Positions 19,988 through 29,266 are shown, numbered from the stretch's first letter. The stretch is DNA of 64,000 bases from Mariniphaga anaerophila (GCF_900129025.1 NZ_FQUM01000002.1:620001-684000); one strand, 5' to 3'. Numbers and translations: made by a program. Notes: a model not told the origin generated them from the letters alone.

Positions 19988-21469
19988 ATGAAACAGGCGA
20001 AAGGATTTTTAATACCCATATTGTTGCTCGTTTTGTCGATGGGCATCCAGGCACAGAAACCCAATGTTCTGTTTATTATTTCAGACGATTTGAATACCCG
20101 GATTGGGCCTTACATGGACATTGAAAAACATACTCCTAACCTCGACCGCCTGGCAGAGGAAGGGGTTAAGTTTTCGCGTACCTATTGCCAGTATCCTTTG
20201 TGTGGCCCGTCACGGACGTCGTTAATGAGCGGATTGTATCCCGAAAGTAATGGTGTGCTGGCCAATTCATACGTTTACGGCAATTACCGGGCAATGAATT
20301 CCAACCTGAAAGAGCACCCGTCGATGACCGGCTTTTTGCGGGAGCAGGGATATTTTACGGCAAGGGTTTCAAAAATATACCACATGGGAGTTCCCGGAGG
20401 AATTGAGCGGGGAGAAGCCGGTCCTGATGATCCTGATTCGTGGGATTATGCATACAACGTAATGGGACCGGAAAAAAACAGCCCCGGAAATATGGAACTG
20501 CTTTCTCCCAAAAACCCGCATTATGGCTCCAATTTCGCCAGGATGATTATTCCCAATAATCTGGATTATACACAAACCGATTATCTGGCGGCAAACCAGG
20601 CAATCGCCATTTTGGAAGGACGGGCAGGAAAACTGATTTCCGATGCCCAGGATAAACACCGGCTGAAAGAAAATGCGCCTTTTTTTCTGGCTGTGGGATT
20701 GGTACGACCGCATGTTCCGCTGATTGCGCCTCAACGGTGCTTTGAGCATTATCCCACAGAAAATATGGAGTTGCCCGAAGTAGTAATAGGAGAGAATGTT
20801 CCGGAGGACGCGTTGCAACGCAGAAATAATGAACGATGGGGAATGAGCGAACTTCAGCAAAAAAAAGCCATTGGCGCTTACATGGCAAGTGTCCGTTTTA
20901 TGGATGAACAGGTGGGGCGACTGCTGGATGCGCTGGATCGAATGGATCTCCGCAAAAATACCATTGTTGTTTTTGTGTCTGACCACGGCTATAATCTCGG
21001 TGAACACGATTGCTGGTCGAAAGTTAGCCTGTGGGAAGGAAGTGTCAGAACCCCGATGATTATTTCTCATCCGGGATTTCCTGAGAAACACGGCACAACT
21101 TGTAGCAGTATTACAGAGCTCATCGATCTTTACCCGACGTTTGCTGAATTTTGCGGATTCTCGGAAGAGCAACCTGAAATTCTTCAGGGAACAAGTCTGG
21201 CTCCGTTTCTGGAAGGCACTGGCGAAGTGACAGAAAAGGAATGCGCTTATACGGTGAGTTACGGCGGAAAAGCCGCAACCATCCGGACAAATAAATGGCG
21301 GTACACGCGCTGGGGAGAAAAAGCGGGCGGCACAAACGAAGAATTGTACAACCACGAAAACGATCCGGAAGAATTAACCAACCTGGTTGGTAACACTGCA
21401 TCCCGAAAAACACTTAACGAGATGCGCCAAATGTTTGATAACAAAAGAAATAGTATTCAACGATATTAG
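19988..21469 (+). CDS. S1-type sulfatase, iduronate-2-sulfatase-like (CGPSR)
   Basis: 493-aa exported sulfatase with signal peptide MKQAKGFLIPILLLVLSMGIQAQ. Metal-binding VLFIISDDLNTRIGPY, active-site motif C72-G-P-S-R76 in YPLCGPSRTSLMSG, and the second block VSDHGYNLGEHDCWSK. The DDLN start and GEHDCWSK block are typical of the iduronate-2-sulfatase branch, which removes 2-O-sulfate from uronates; that would complement the other three sulfatases. It is the last gene before a strong terminator. The enzyme family is certain; the exact linkage is inferred. Confidence 0.9.
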   Translation: MKQAKGFLIPILLLVLSMGIQAQKPNVLFIISDDLNTRIGPYMDIEKHTPNLDRLAEEGVKFSRTYCQYPLCGPSRTSLMSGLYPESNGVLANSYVYGNYRAMNSNLKEHPSMTGFLREQGYFTARVSKIYHMGVPGGIERGEAGPDDPDSWDYAYNVMGPEKNSPGNMELLSPKNPHYGSNFARMIIPNNLDYTQTDYLAANQAIAILEGRAGKLISDAQDKHRLKENAPFFLAVGLVRPHVPLIAPQRCFEHYPTENMELPEVVIGENVPEDALQRRNNERWGMSELQQKKAIGAYMASVRFMDEQVGRLLDALDRMDLRKNTIVVFVSDHGYNLGEHDCWSKVSLWEGSVRTPMIISHPGFPEKHGTTCSSITELIDLYPTFAEFCGFSEEQPEILQGTSLAPFLEGTGEVTEKECAYTVSYGGKAATIRTNKWRYTRWGEKAGGTNEELYNHENDPEELTNLVGNTASRKTLNEMRQMFDNKRNSIQRY

Positions 21470-21533
21470 TGCGAATTGCGAGTTCGTACTTTTTACATGG
21501 GAGTATGAGGTAAGAAGGTGATTAATAGTTGAG

Positions 21534-21572
21534 AAGAGCTGCGCCGATTCGGTTTGCAGCTCTTTGTTTTTG
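21534..21572 (+). terminator. Intrinsic terminator of the sulfatase/lyase operon
   Basis: A perfect 9-bp stem, AAGAGCTGC (21534-21542) with GCAGCTCTT (21556-21564), encloses a 13-base loop and is followed by a T-rich tract. It lies 65 bases after the last sulfatase and before the next promoter. Confidence 0.85.
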
Positions 21573-21686
21573 TATCCTTTTGAAGTGCTTTTTTGTTCAG
21601 AACGATTCATGATCGTCGATTTTTTTGTTTTCTAAAAGTCCGTGTTTTTTTCTTCTTTATTGAATTGTTTTTAATAATACAGAATG

Positions 21687-21718
21687 TTGTATTTTGAGCA
21701 AAAGTTTAATTAATTTTG
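21687..21718 (+). promoter_or_regulatory. Putative promoter for the DUF4405 gene
   Basis: TAATTTTG at 21711-21718 matches the -7 element TAnnTTTG; TTG at 21687-21689 lies 21 bases upstream as a -33 candidate. The start codon is 61 bases downstream. The 21470-21778 gap holds this and the terminator; nothing else was seen. Confidence 0.45.
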
Positions 21719-21778
21719 CTTTGTATTCTTATTTCGAGTGCATTTTAAAAAGAAAGTAACAGAAAGGAAACAGTATTT

Positions 21779-22534
21779 ATGAGCAAGAAAAGTAAACCTC
21801 AAATCAACCTTATTCTGGATGGAATTATGTTGATACTGCTGGCATTGATTGCCGGCGTAGGTTTTTTAATAAAATATGTGTTGGTACCCGGATTCAAACG
21901 AAATGAACTGTATGGTAGCGGTGTAGAACTTAATTTGTTCGGGCTCGACCGGCACCAGTGGGGAGATATTCATTTATATCTCAGTTTTGCGTTTTTATTG
22001 CTGATGTTGCTGCATATTGTTCTGCACTGGAAAATGATTTGCTGCATTTTTAAACAGATGGTTGGCCGGCAATCGTCGCGAAGAACAATTTCGGTTTGCG
22101 TTGGAGTAGTGACCTTGCTTTTGCTGGCGGCTCCGTTCCTGATAAAACCAGATGTCTCTCCGGTGGAACGAAAATACTCCCATAGGCAGGAGATGCTGCA
22201 ACGAAACGAAATATTGCTGGAAGGTTCGTTATCGCAACATTCTGCTTCGGTAAACACCGGAAAATTGTCGAATGAAAAACAGGCAGTAGAAAAACGCCGC
22301 AAGAATCAGTCAGGGGTTCGCCACGAGCATTCGAATTCTGAGCTCGATATTTTTGGAAGTATGACGTTGACTGATGTTTCAAAAAAATACGCAATTTCTG
22401 AAAGCAAACTGGCAACTGCAATGGGAATTCCTCAGGGTAAATCAGGTGAGCGAATCGGACGGCTAAAAAGAGAGTATGGATTCGATATGTCAGAATTAAA
22501 AAGTAAGGTTGCTGAGCTGCGCTTGAACCGTTGA
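21779..22534 (+). CDS. DUF4405 domain membrane protein
   Basis: 251 aa. Three hydrophobic helices (about residues 13-35, 60-85 and 105-120) with LFGLDRHQWGDIHLYLSFAFLLLMLLHIVLHW, the DUF4405 pattern of helices with His residues in positions suitable for haem or quinone contact (family resemblance to cytochrome b-type membrane anchors). The C-terminal 60 residues form a soluble module (MTLTDVSKKYAISESKLATAMGIP, then GRLKREYGFDMSEL) that looks like a small helical domain attached to similar redox membrane proteins. Function unknown. It stands alone, with its own promoter and the facing feoB gene downstream. Confidence 0.7.
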   Translation: MSKKSKPQINLILDGIMLILLALIAGVGFLIKYVLVPGFKRNELYGSGVELNLFGLDRHQWGDIHLYLSFAFLLLMLLHIVLHWKMICCIFKQMVGRQSSRRTISVCVGVVTLLLLAAPFLIKPDVSPVERKYSHRQEMLQRNEILLEGSLSQHSASVNTGKLSNEKQAVEKRRKNQSGVRHEHSNSELDIFGSMTLTDVSKKYAISESKLATAMGIPQGKSGERIGRLKREYGFDMSELKSKVAELRLNR

Positions 22535-22918
22535 TTTTGTTGCAAAAACGAAAATTGGCAAAGGGCCGGAAATGTATGCGGCATTGCAATACTCGCCTTT
22601 GTCGTAGTCTTTTTGTTTTTGGTTGAAAATATTTTTTATCCCCGGCATAAAACTGCATCTCAGTTTCATTGCCAAAATGATTATCGTGTGAGAATAAAAT
22701 ATCGGCAACTACAAAGTAATTTGTTTTAGCGGAGGGCATGAACCAGAATTTTTCCACTGCTGGTCAACTTGTGAGCGTGTAGAAAAACAACATTATTTAC
22801 AATGAATAATCCGACTGACAGCAGCAGTATTCCTGCCATCAGCCTTTTTTATCCTGTTTATGAATGCTGTTTGCATAGCCACGAAGAAAGCAAAAATTGT
22901 TAGTGGTTTATAGTTTAT
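22535..22918. other. Gap between convergent genes, no recognised feature
   Basis: 384 bases between the DUF4405 gene and feoB. Short open frames cross it on the - strand, but they have no family resemblance and one overlaps the DUF4405 gene antisense. I see no clear hairpin with a T-tract. Confidence 0.5.
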
Positions 22919-25153
22919 TTAGTGAATCAGTATCATCCATATTTGTGTGGTCAGGAAACAAATCATCAATCCCAAAATAATGGGTAAGAATGTGGATACC
23001 AATGTCCATTTTAAGCTTTTGGTTTCTTTGTAAATGGTGTAGATTGTAGTTGAACACGGATTGTGCAGTAAGCTAAACAACATGAGATTTACGGCGGTGA
23101 GAAGTGTCCAGCCTCCGGCACGAAGGATTTCTCCGGTTCCGTTTATCGAATCCAGTTCGAACATAACTCCGTTTCCGCTTCCAATTCCTGTTAATCCGCT
23201 GGATAGTACAGTTAACATAAGTACTGTCGGGATAACAATTTCGTTTGCCGGAATGGCAATAATATACGCCAGTAAGATAACACCGTTCAGACCGAAAATA
23301 AGTGCAAACGGATTGCTCCAATTGATGAAATGTTCGGCAATGCTTAGTCCGTCTACCTTTAGATTGGCTACCAGCCAGATTACAATACCGGCCGGCACCG
23401 CAAAAACGATAGCTCGCCATAACACAAAAACAGTACGGTCGATAAGTGAAGTATAAAGTGTTTGCAGTATTCGTGGAGGACGGTAGGGAGGCAGTTCGAG
23501 GCTGAATGCCGAAGCTTCTCCCCGCAGTACAGATTTGCTTAACCCCCACGAAACAACCAAACTCATGAAAATACCAAACAAAGCTATTCCCACAACTGCC
23601 CCGGCAGAAACAAGCCCTGCAATACCTGCCGGAACTGCTCCCCCGATAAATATGGTGGCAATCAGAATTTGTGTAGGCCATCTCCCGTTGCACAGCGAAA
23701 AGTTATTGGTAATAATGGCAATCAGGCGTTCGCGGGGACTGTCGATTACACGTGCAGCCACAACGCCGGCGGCATTGCAGCCAAACCCCATGCTCATGGT
23801 AAGTGCCTGTTTGCCGTGTGCCCCGGCTTTTCGAAACATTTTGTCCATGTTAAACGCCACGCGGGGCAGGTAACCCAAATCTTCCAGCAAGGTGAAAAGT
23901 GGAAAAAATATAGCCATTGGCGGTAGCATTACAGAAATTACCCACGCCATTGACATGTAGCCGCCATCGATTAAAACACCGCTGAGCCACCAGGGCATGT
24001 TAATGCTTGTTGCCGCTTCTTTAAGCACCGGGTGCAGTTTGTCTATGAGTAAATTAAACAGAAGGCCCGAAGGGTAGTTGGCTCCCGAAACGGTAATCCA
24101 GAAAACTCCTGCCAGTAGCAGAAACATGATTGGGAATCCCAGCCATTTTCCGGTTACAATTTTATCAATTTTTATGTCCAGCCCGTAAGCGGATTTGCTT
24201 CCTTTTTGGAAAACGGTTTTTTTTGCGATTTCCGAAGCCTCTTCATAAATCGATTCAATAACGGAATCGTGAAAGTCGATTCCCTGTTCCCAGCGGAGGG
24301 AGTTGGCTGTGGAAATTATGTTTTCTCTTTCTTGCTGTTGGGTGTTACTATCTTGTATTTTTTCTGAAACCGTTGAAGGCAGATCTTGTTTTAAAAGCCC
24401 CAGATCGCCCGAACGGATGGCGTCAATAATACTCTGGTCGCCTTCGAGCAAACGTAGTGCCACCCAGTTTATGTTTGGTAAATCAGAAAATTGTTCGTTC
24501 AGTTTTTCTGTAATTACTGATACGGCATGTTTTAATTTGGCAGGCTGGTTTTTTGCGCGCCTGGGCTTGCAAACATACTTTCCTGAAGCTACTTCTTCGA
24601 TGGCTGCCAACAGCTCCTGCATGCCCTGTCTGCGGCGGGCCGAGGCTGCAATTACCGGAATGCCCAGTTCTCGGGAAAGGGCGCGTACATCAATTTCAAT
24701 ATCGTTGCGTTTGGCTTCATCCATCAGGTTCAGGCAAAGCACGGCGCGGTCGGTTATTTCCAAAATTTGCAGGGCAAGGTTCAGGTTGCGTTCCAGCCGG
24801 GTGGCATCGGCAACAATTACCGTAACATCGGGGCGGCCAAACAAAATAAAATCGCGCGCTACTTCCTCGTCGGTACTGGTAGAAAGCAACGAGTATGTTC
24901 CGGGAAGGTCAACTACTTTGTAACGTTTTTCGTTGTACGAAAAACCGCCTTCGGCTCGTGTTACCGTTTTTCCCGGCCAGTTTCCGGTATGTTGTCGCAA
25001 GCCGGTGAGGTTGTTAAACACGGTACTTTTCCCGGTGTTGGGGTTTCCGGCAAGTGTAATTACAAAATCAGAATTTTGCATGTCCACACCTAAGCGAGTC
25101 AGGTTTTCTTTGTGGTGTACGGGGCAGTTTGCGCAATTATTTAGAGTGTTCAT
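22919..25153 (-). CDS. feoB: Ferrous iron transporter B
   Basis: 744-aa inner-membrane Fe(II) permease. It starts with a short Cys motif (NCANCPV), then a G-protein domain: G1 GNPNTGKS (residues 37-44), G3 DLPGTYSL, G4 NLMDEAK. A helical GDI-like spacer follows, then the Gate/core membrane region with LPRVAFNMDKMFRKAGAHGKQ and GFGCNAAGV (family Cys in the pore), and the C-terminal LHNPCSTTIYTI. Length and motifs are complete. It lies one base after the stop of the FeoA-containing gene and is clearly co-transcribed with it. Confidence 0.97.
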   Translation of the reverse strand: MNTLNNCANCPVHHKENLTRLGVDMQNSDFVITLAGNPNTGKSTVFNNLTGLRQHTGNWPGKTVTRAEGGFSYNEKRYKVVDLPGTYSLLSTSTDEEVARDFILFGRPDVTVIVADATRLERNLNLALQILEITDRAVLCLNLMDEAKRNDIEIDVRALSRELGIPVIAASARRRQGMQELLAAIEEVASGKYVCKPRRAKNQPAKLKHAVSVITEKLNEQFSDLPNINWVALRLLEGDQSIIDAIRSGDLGLLKQDLPSTVSEKIQDSNTQQQERENIISTANSLRWEQGIDFHDSVIESIYEEASEIAKKTVFQKGSKSAYGLDIKIDKIVTGKWLGFPIMFLLLAGVFWITVSGANYPSGLLFNLLIDKLHPVLKEAATSINMPWWLSGVLIDGGYMSMAWVISVMLPPMAIFFPLFTLLEDLGYLPRVAFNMDKMFRKAGAHGKQALTMSMGFGCNAAGVVAARVIDSPRERLIAIITNNFSLCNGRWPTQILIATIFIGGAVPAGIAGLVSAGAVVGIALFGIFMSLVVSWGLSKSVLRGEASAFSLELPPYRPPRILQTLYTSLIDRTVFVLWRAIVFAVPAGIVIWLVANLKVDGLSIAEHFINWSNPFALIFGLNGVILLAYIIAIPANEIVIPTVLMLTVLSSGLTGIGSGNGVMFELDSINGTGEILRAGGWTLLTAVNLMLFSLLHNPCSTTIYTIYKETKSLKWTLVSTFLPIILGLMICFLTTQIWMILIH

Positions 25154-25154
25154 T

Positions 25155-26186
25155 TTAGCTTACTTTGTTTTTTATGAAAATTTGGTCGGCCTGGCTTTTT
25201 CGAATGCCAATGGTGGTTCCCATAATGCGGTACCCCACCGGATCGCCCGAAGCGCTTTGCATGATGGCAGCAACCCGGCGGCCGGGAACAATGCCTAAAT
25301 CCATTAACCTCCGGCGCTGTTGTCCTCTGAAGTTGGGTGATATTCCGGCAATTTCAGCTTCTTCGCCAATATTGAGAGACGACAACTGCAACGGTTTTTC
25401 CGAAGTGAATTTGTCCTTATCGATGGCTTCAACAGTTATGCTTGCAGCAAATTGAGGAATCAGAGTGCATTCCTGTCCGTCGGCGGCAAAAGTAATTTTG
25501 TCCTTTTCGGCTTTAAGCACATACACCTGCATTCCGGGGTACAGTCCTTCTGCGGCCAGCTGTTGGTATACTTCCACCGGTTCGTCTTCAATATGAATAA
25601 TACGGGCAATGCTTCCTTTTTTAAGTTCGCTCAGCGCTTTCCCTTTGTGGTCGGGCAGTTCGCCATTTGATGTCGGAATCGGGTCGCCATGCGGGTCGAA
25701 AACAGGGTTGCCTATTTGTGCAGCAAGCTTGTCAATTTCGTCATCCGACATTTTGTGTTCCAGGTAATCTGCTTTTGTGTGCCACTCTGTTTGGTTCAGC
25801 CCTGTTTCGTCAGCCAGGTAGCGTTCCCAGATTCTGTGCATACGAACCACGCGCAATGCATACGACCGCCCGGCATCGTTTAATCGATACGTATTTTCTT
25901 CTTTTGAAACCAGCTCCATTGTTTGAAGCAGTTTCAACAACTTTTCCGATTTCTCTTTTGTGGTATTTAAATTTTTGGCCAGATCCTGAATTTTGTATTC
26001 CACTCCTTTGTATTCACAATCGTACAAAAATTTAAGCGTGTCTTCCAGTAATACCCGGCGGCTGTTCATGTTTAATTTGCTCAGCTTTGCCCAGAGGCCT
26101 TTCTGCGGCCACAGCAGCCAGAAAATAATTGCTATTGCAACAAGCACAAGCAATATTGCTATTATCGGGTTGAAAAAAGGTTCCAT
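25155..26186 (-). CDS. Membrane-anchored DtxR-type regulator fused to two FeoA domains
   Basis: 343 aa. The N-terminus is a single membrane helix (about residues 7-26, IIAILLVLVAIAIIFWLLW). Next come a winged-helix region (about 45-110), a DtxR metal/dimer region containing HRIWERYLADETG and EWHTKADYLEHKMSDDEIDKLAAQIG, then NPVFDPHGDPIP, the standard end of DtxR proteins before their SH3 domain. Two FeoA/SH3-like modules follow (about 185-255 and 265-340; the second has RRRLMDLGIVPG and YRIMGTTIGIRK). FeoA is FeoB's cytoplasmic partner; FeoB is next. Whether it still binds DNA while tethered is unknown. Confidence 0.85.
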   Translation of the reverse strand: MEPFFNPIIAILLVLVAIAIIFWLLWPQKGLWAKLSKLNMNSRRVLLEDTLKFLYDCEYKGVEYKIQDLAKNLNTTKEKSEKLLKLLQTMELVSKEENTYRLNDAGRSYALRVVRMHRIWERYLADETGLNQTEWHTKADYLEHKMSDDEIDKLAAQIGNPVFDPHGDPIPTSNGELPDHKGKALSELKKGSIARIIHIEDEPVEVYQQLAAEGLYPGMQVYVLKAEKDKITFAADGQECTLIPQFAASITVEAIDKDKFTSEKPLQLSSLNIGEEAEIAGISPNFRGQQRRRLMDLGIVPGRRVAAIMQSASGDPVGYRIMGTTIGIRKSQADQIFIKNKVS

Positions 26187-26266
26187 AATTTTTCAATAAT
26201 TATTTATGATCCGATTCGAAACCGGGATTCAAATTCTAAATTGTTAGTTGACGCAAATATATAAAT

Positions 26267-26280
26267 TTAGATGATTCTAA
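26267..26280. promoter_or_regulatory. Candidate metal-regulator operator (perfect inverted repeat)
   Basis: TTAGA-TGAT-TCTAA is a perfect 5-4-5 inverted repeat in the divergent gap between the feo operon and the stand-alone dtxR gene, directly upstream of the latter's promoter. Its position suits a site controlling both directions. The assignment to DtxR is an inference. Confidence 0.5.
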
Positions 26281-26281
26281 C

Positions 26282-26310
26282 TTTGTTGTTTTGATATTCT
26301 TTTATCTTTG
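26282..26310 (+). promoter_or_regulatory. Promoter of the stand-alone DtxR regulator gene
   Basis: TTTG at 26282-26285 and TATCTTTG at 26303-26310 match the -33 and -7 elements (TTTG / TAnnTTTG) with a 17-base spacer, 17 bases before the start codon. The palindrome 26267-26280 abuts the -33 side. Confidence 0.6.
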
Positions 26311-26327
26311 TAAGAAATTCTTAATAG

Positions 26328-26990
26328 ATGCCTTTGAAAACGAAAGAGAATTACTTGAAAAGCATGTACCTGATTGAGGAGCATGTGGGAACTATAGCAG
26401 CTTCGGAACTTGGAAAAAGGCTGGGCGTAAGTGTGCCAACAGTTAATAGCATGGTAAAAAGGCTTCAGGACGAAGGCTGGGTGGTTTACCAAAAATACAA
26501 ACCGATTAAGTTGACGAACCTGGGGCGGAAAGAGGCCGCGTTAATTATTCGGAAACACCGGATTGTTGAGATGTTTTTGGTTGAGAAGCTGAATTTCGGC
26601 TGGGAGGAAGTGCATGAAATTGCTGAAGAGATGGAGCATATTCATTCCGAAGCACTTTTTGAGCGGATGGATGAGGTGCTGGGGAATCCGGTTTTTGATC
26701 CTCATGGTTCGCCAATTCCTGACAGGCAAGGGAAAATACACTTGAGGCATAGCCTGAAATTGTCGGAAATGAAGGTGGGGGATAAGGTTAAATTGCGCGC
26801 ATTACTGCATAGTAACAGCGATTTTTTAATGTACCTGAACAACAAAAAACTGGAGCTTGGCGCCGAAATTACAATCACTCACATCGAATCTTTTGATGGC
26901 AGCATGACTATTTCTTATGGCGAAGAAACTTCGGTAACTCTTAGCAGAGAGGTGTGTGAACGGCTTTTTGTTGAGCAACTGAATGTTTGA
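26328..26990 (+). CDS. DtxR family metal-dependent transcription regulator
   Basis: 220-aa cytoplasmic iron- or manganese-dependent repressor. N-terminal winged helix (KTKENYLKSMYLIEEH; recognition region LGKRLGVSVPTVNSMVKRLQDEGWV), dimerisation/metal domain with HRIVEMFLVEKLNFGWEEVHEIAEEMEHIHSEALFERMDE (Glu and His metal ligands), the linker NPVFDPHGSPIPD, and a C-terminal SH3/FeoA domain (ELGAEITITHIESFDGSM). The size is standard. It is divergent from the FeoB operon, which is its most likely target. It shares its domain layout with the fused regulator next door, suggesting that one arose from the other's family. Confidence 0.92.
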   Translation: MPLKTKENYLKSMYLIEEHVGTIAASELGKRLGVSVPTVNSMVKRLQDEGWVVYQKYKPIKLTNLGRKEAALIIRKHRIVEMFLVEKLNFGWEEVHEIAEEMEHIHSEALFERMDEVLGNPVFDPHGSPIPDRQGKIHLRHSLKLSEMKVGDKVKLRALLHSNSDFLMYLNNKKLELGAEITITHIESFDGSMTISYGEETSVTLSREVCERLFVEQLNV

Positions 26991-27047
26991 TTTTTTAAAC
27001 GAGGCTTTTATTTCTGCTTACACGAAAACAGAATTCGCTTCAGTATT

Positions 27048-28928
27048 TTATTGAGTTTCCTTTTCGTTGTCAATTTCTACTTTAAAGCCGGGAGCTTTGT
27101 AATCCTTTGGCAAATAGTCGGCCGGAATTGTCGACGTGCTTCCGTCTCTTGCCGCCCGATAGTGGGGCGACATGATTTCGATTCCCCGTTCGTTGCACAC
27201 ATCCTGAATATTTTGGTGCAGTATCGAATAAATTAATGCCTGTTTACTCGCTTCTTTTGTGTATGCGTTAATTTGGTACGATACGTAAAAATCATCGAGA
27301 CTGGTTTGTAAAACAAATGGCGCCGGTTGGGGACGAATCATTTCTGTTTTCAGCGCAGCATCAATTAAAGCCTGGTGCACCGTTTTCCACGGAACGTCGT
27401 ACCCAATAGTAACTTTTGTGTTGACAATCAATCCTTCCTGCTGCGATACAATGGTGTAATTTGTTGTATTTCCGGTGAGAACAGACGAATTGGGAATGGT
27501 AATAATTTCGTTTTTAATTGTTTTGATTCGCGTGACCAAAAGTGTTTTTTCAACCACATCGCCGGCAACATCTCCAATTTTTATGCGGTCTCCAATTTTA
27601 AACGGACGCATGTAGGTAATAACCAGTCCGGCAATTATGTTGGCGATTGCCGATGACGAACCTAATGAAAATAGAATTCCGATAAATACAGAAACTCCTT
27701 TAAAAATGTCAGAATCGGAGCCGGGCAAATAGGGAAAAATCAACACAAACATAAATGCATACAGCAAAAACCTAACAATGCTGTACGTTGGCATGGCCCA
27801 GTCGGGATGAAAACCTGAAATTTTAAGTTTCTCCTTTTCAATTTCGCCGAATATGTATTTTACAAATCGGATTACATACCTCATTACAAAGTAGATAACC
27901 AGAATGCTGAATAGTTTCGGGAGGTACTCCCATATTGCAACCAGTACCCCTTTAAAAGGCGACCAAATTAAATGGAACAAGGCATCTGCCCAGTCGCGCG
28001 AGAAAGGGAAAATGCTGAAAATAATGGGCAGTGTAATGTAAAGGAGGACGGCGTAAACAAACCACCGGAGCAGTTTCAGCAGCAGAAGAATGACTTGCAG
28101 CTCCTGCTCAACCGCCAGAAATGTATAATCTCTGTACGACAAATCTTTAAGCCACTTGTCTTTTTTTAGTTGAATTTCAATTAAAAGTTTTGCGTAACCT
28201 TTTCCGATCAACCAGATAAAAAGCCGAGCAATAATAATAACAAGTATCACCAGTCCAATCCGCCCGATAAACTTTAGCCAACTGTTCTCTTTCCGGGCTT
28301 TTACAACCGATTCTTTGATGGTGTTTTTAAAATCGCCGGCCAACTCCGGCATACTTTTTCCGTACCAAAGTGCGTCGTTTTCAGAAACGCTCATAATTAT
28401 TGTTTCGCCGTAAACAATATCGTAGGTGTTGTCTGATTTTTGCACCAGTATGGAATCAGCTTTGAAGTAATTGTCGTCGTACAGCGCTTCTATTTTTTTG
28501 CTGATGTTTGTGGCTCTTTCGCCGGGAACAAAAGCGCCGATTTTTGAGTAAATCAGGAATAACGTGTCCTTTTTTACTCCAATTACAGGAAATCCTTCAT
28601 TCGAATTTCTTAACGAATCGATGTGCGCTTTTTTGTACGCAATTCTGCTTTTGTTGTTTTCTTCAATTTCTTTCAGTTGTTTTTCCAGGCTCTCTTTTCT
28701 GAGATCGTTTGCCGATTTTAGTGCCGCCAGCTCCGATTCCAGTTCTGCTTTCCGAAGCGAGTCTGCAATCCGCTGTTTTTCGGCCTCAATAAGTTTTTGG
28801 TTCTGTTCCTGAAACTGAGCAATATTAACAGAATCCGTTGTTTGAGTTGTGCTGTCAACTTGTCCCGAAGATGCAAAACTCCACAACACTAAAAACAGCG
28901 GCAATATTTTCGCGAATATTTTCTTCAT
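27048..28928 (-). CDS. MscS family mechanosensitive channel with periplasmic coiled coil
   Basis: 626 aa from ATG 28928, chosen because MKKIFAKILPLFLVLWSFASSGQ is a signal peptide; a longer frame up to 29129 is unlikely to be used. A periplasmic coiled coil follows (QEQNQKLIEAEKQRIADSLRKAELE and on), then several membrane helices, and the MscS pore and beta domain: GSSSAIANIIAGLVITYMRPFKIGDRIKIGD, IPNSSVLTGNTTNYT. The C-terminal cytoplasmic domain ends in a charged tail. It releases solutes under membrane tension, protecting against osmotic downshock. It is convergent with the dtxR gene and appears monocistronic. Confidence 0.92.
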   Translation of the reverse strand: MKKIFAKILPLFLVLWSFASSGQVDSTTQTTDSVNIAQFQEQNQKLIEAEKQRIADSLRKAELESELAALKSANDLRKESLEKQLKEIEENNKSRIAYKKAHIDSLRNSNEGFPVIGVKKDTLFLIYSKIGAFVPGERATNISKKIEALYDDNYFKADSILVQKSDNTYDIVYGETIIMSVSENDALWYGKSMPELAGDFKNTIKESVVKARKENSWLKFIGRIGLVILVIIIARLFIWLIGKGYAKLLIEIQLKKDKWLKDLSYRDYTFLAVEQELQVILLLLKLLRWFVYAVLLYITLPIIFSIFPFSRDWADALFHLIWSPFKGVLVAIWEYLPKLFSILVIYFVMRYVIRFVKYIFGEIEKEKLKISGFHPDWAMPTYSIVRFLLYAFMFVLIFPYLPGSDSDIFKGVSVFIGILFSLGSSSAIANIIAGLVITYMRPFKIGDRIKIGDVAGDVVEKTLLVTRIKTIKNEIITIPNSSVLTGNTTNYTIVSQQEGLIVNTKVTIGYDVPWKTVHQALIDAALKTEMIRPQPAPFVLQTSLDDFYVSYQINAYTKEASKQALIYSILHQNIQDVCNERGIEIMSPHYRAARDGSTSTIPADYLPKDYKAPGFKVEIDNEKETQ

Positions 28929-29266
28929 AGTCAACATATAAATTGCTTCATCGAAAGCCCGATTTTTGTATAACTGCAACATCCTTTTTCTTTCTGGTTC
29001 CGGAAATCTGTCTCTGACAAAGTTTCCGTTACAAAGAAAAAACGCACAAACCTGAAACAGGTTCAATGCAGCTTTTCCGGTACTTAACGGCAATTTATTA
29101 AAAATATGGCTGAGTACAATGAGGCGCAAAACGTTACCGGTAGTTTTTCTTTTTTCCTAAATAGCAAAAACCTGCCGGAGTTGTTCTGAAAATGTTCGTC
29201 GGTTGACTTATTTCCAACATGAAATCACGAGGAAATCTGCAACCGGGAATGTAAGCTGTTACCGCG
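28929..29266. other. Intergenic gap upstream of the MscS gene
   Basis: 338 bases between the PepSY-type gene end and the MscS start, both on the - strand. It must hold the MscS promoter, but no good TAnnTTTG match was found on the - strand, and no terminator hairpin was obvious. Confidence 0.5.

Noticed and set aside
20369-21355. 328-codon - strand frame
   Set aside because: Shadow of the iduronate-sulfatase-like gene; low-complexity His/Phe/Cys-rich product.
22496-22708. Small - strand frame in the gap before feoB
   Set aside because: It overlaps the DUF4405 gene antisense, and nothing in the product is recognisable.
28929-29129. Upstream extension of the MscS gene
   Set aside because: The signal peptide starts at 28928; the extension has no domain.
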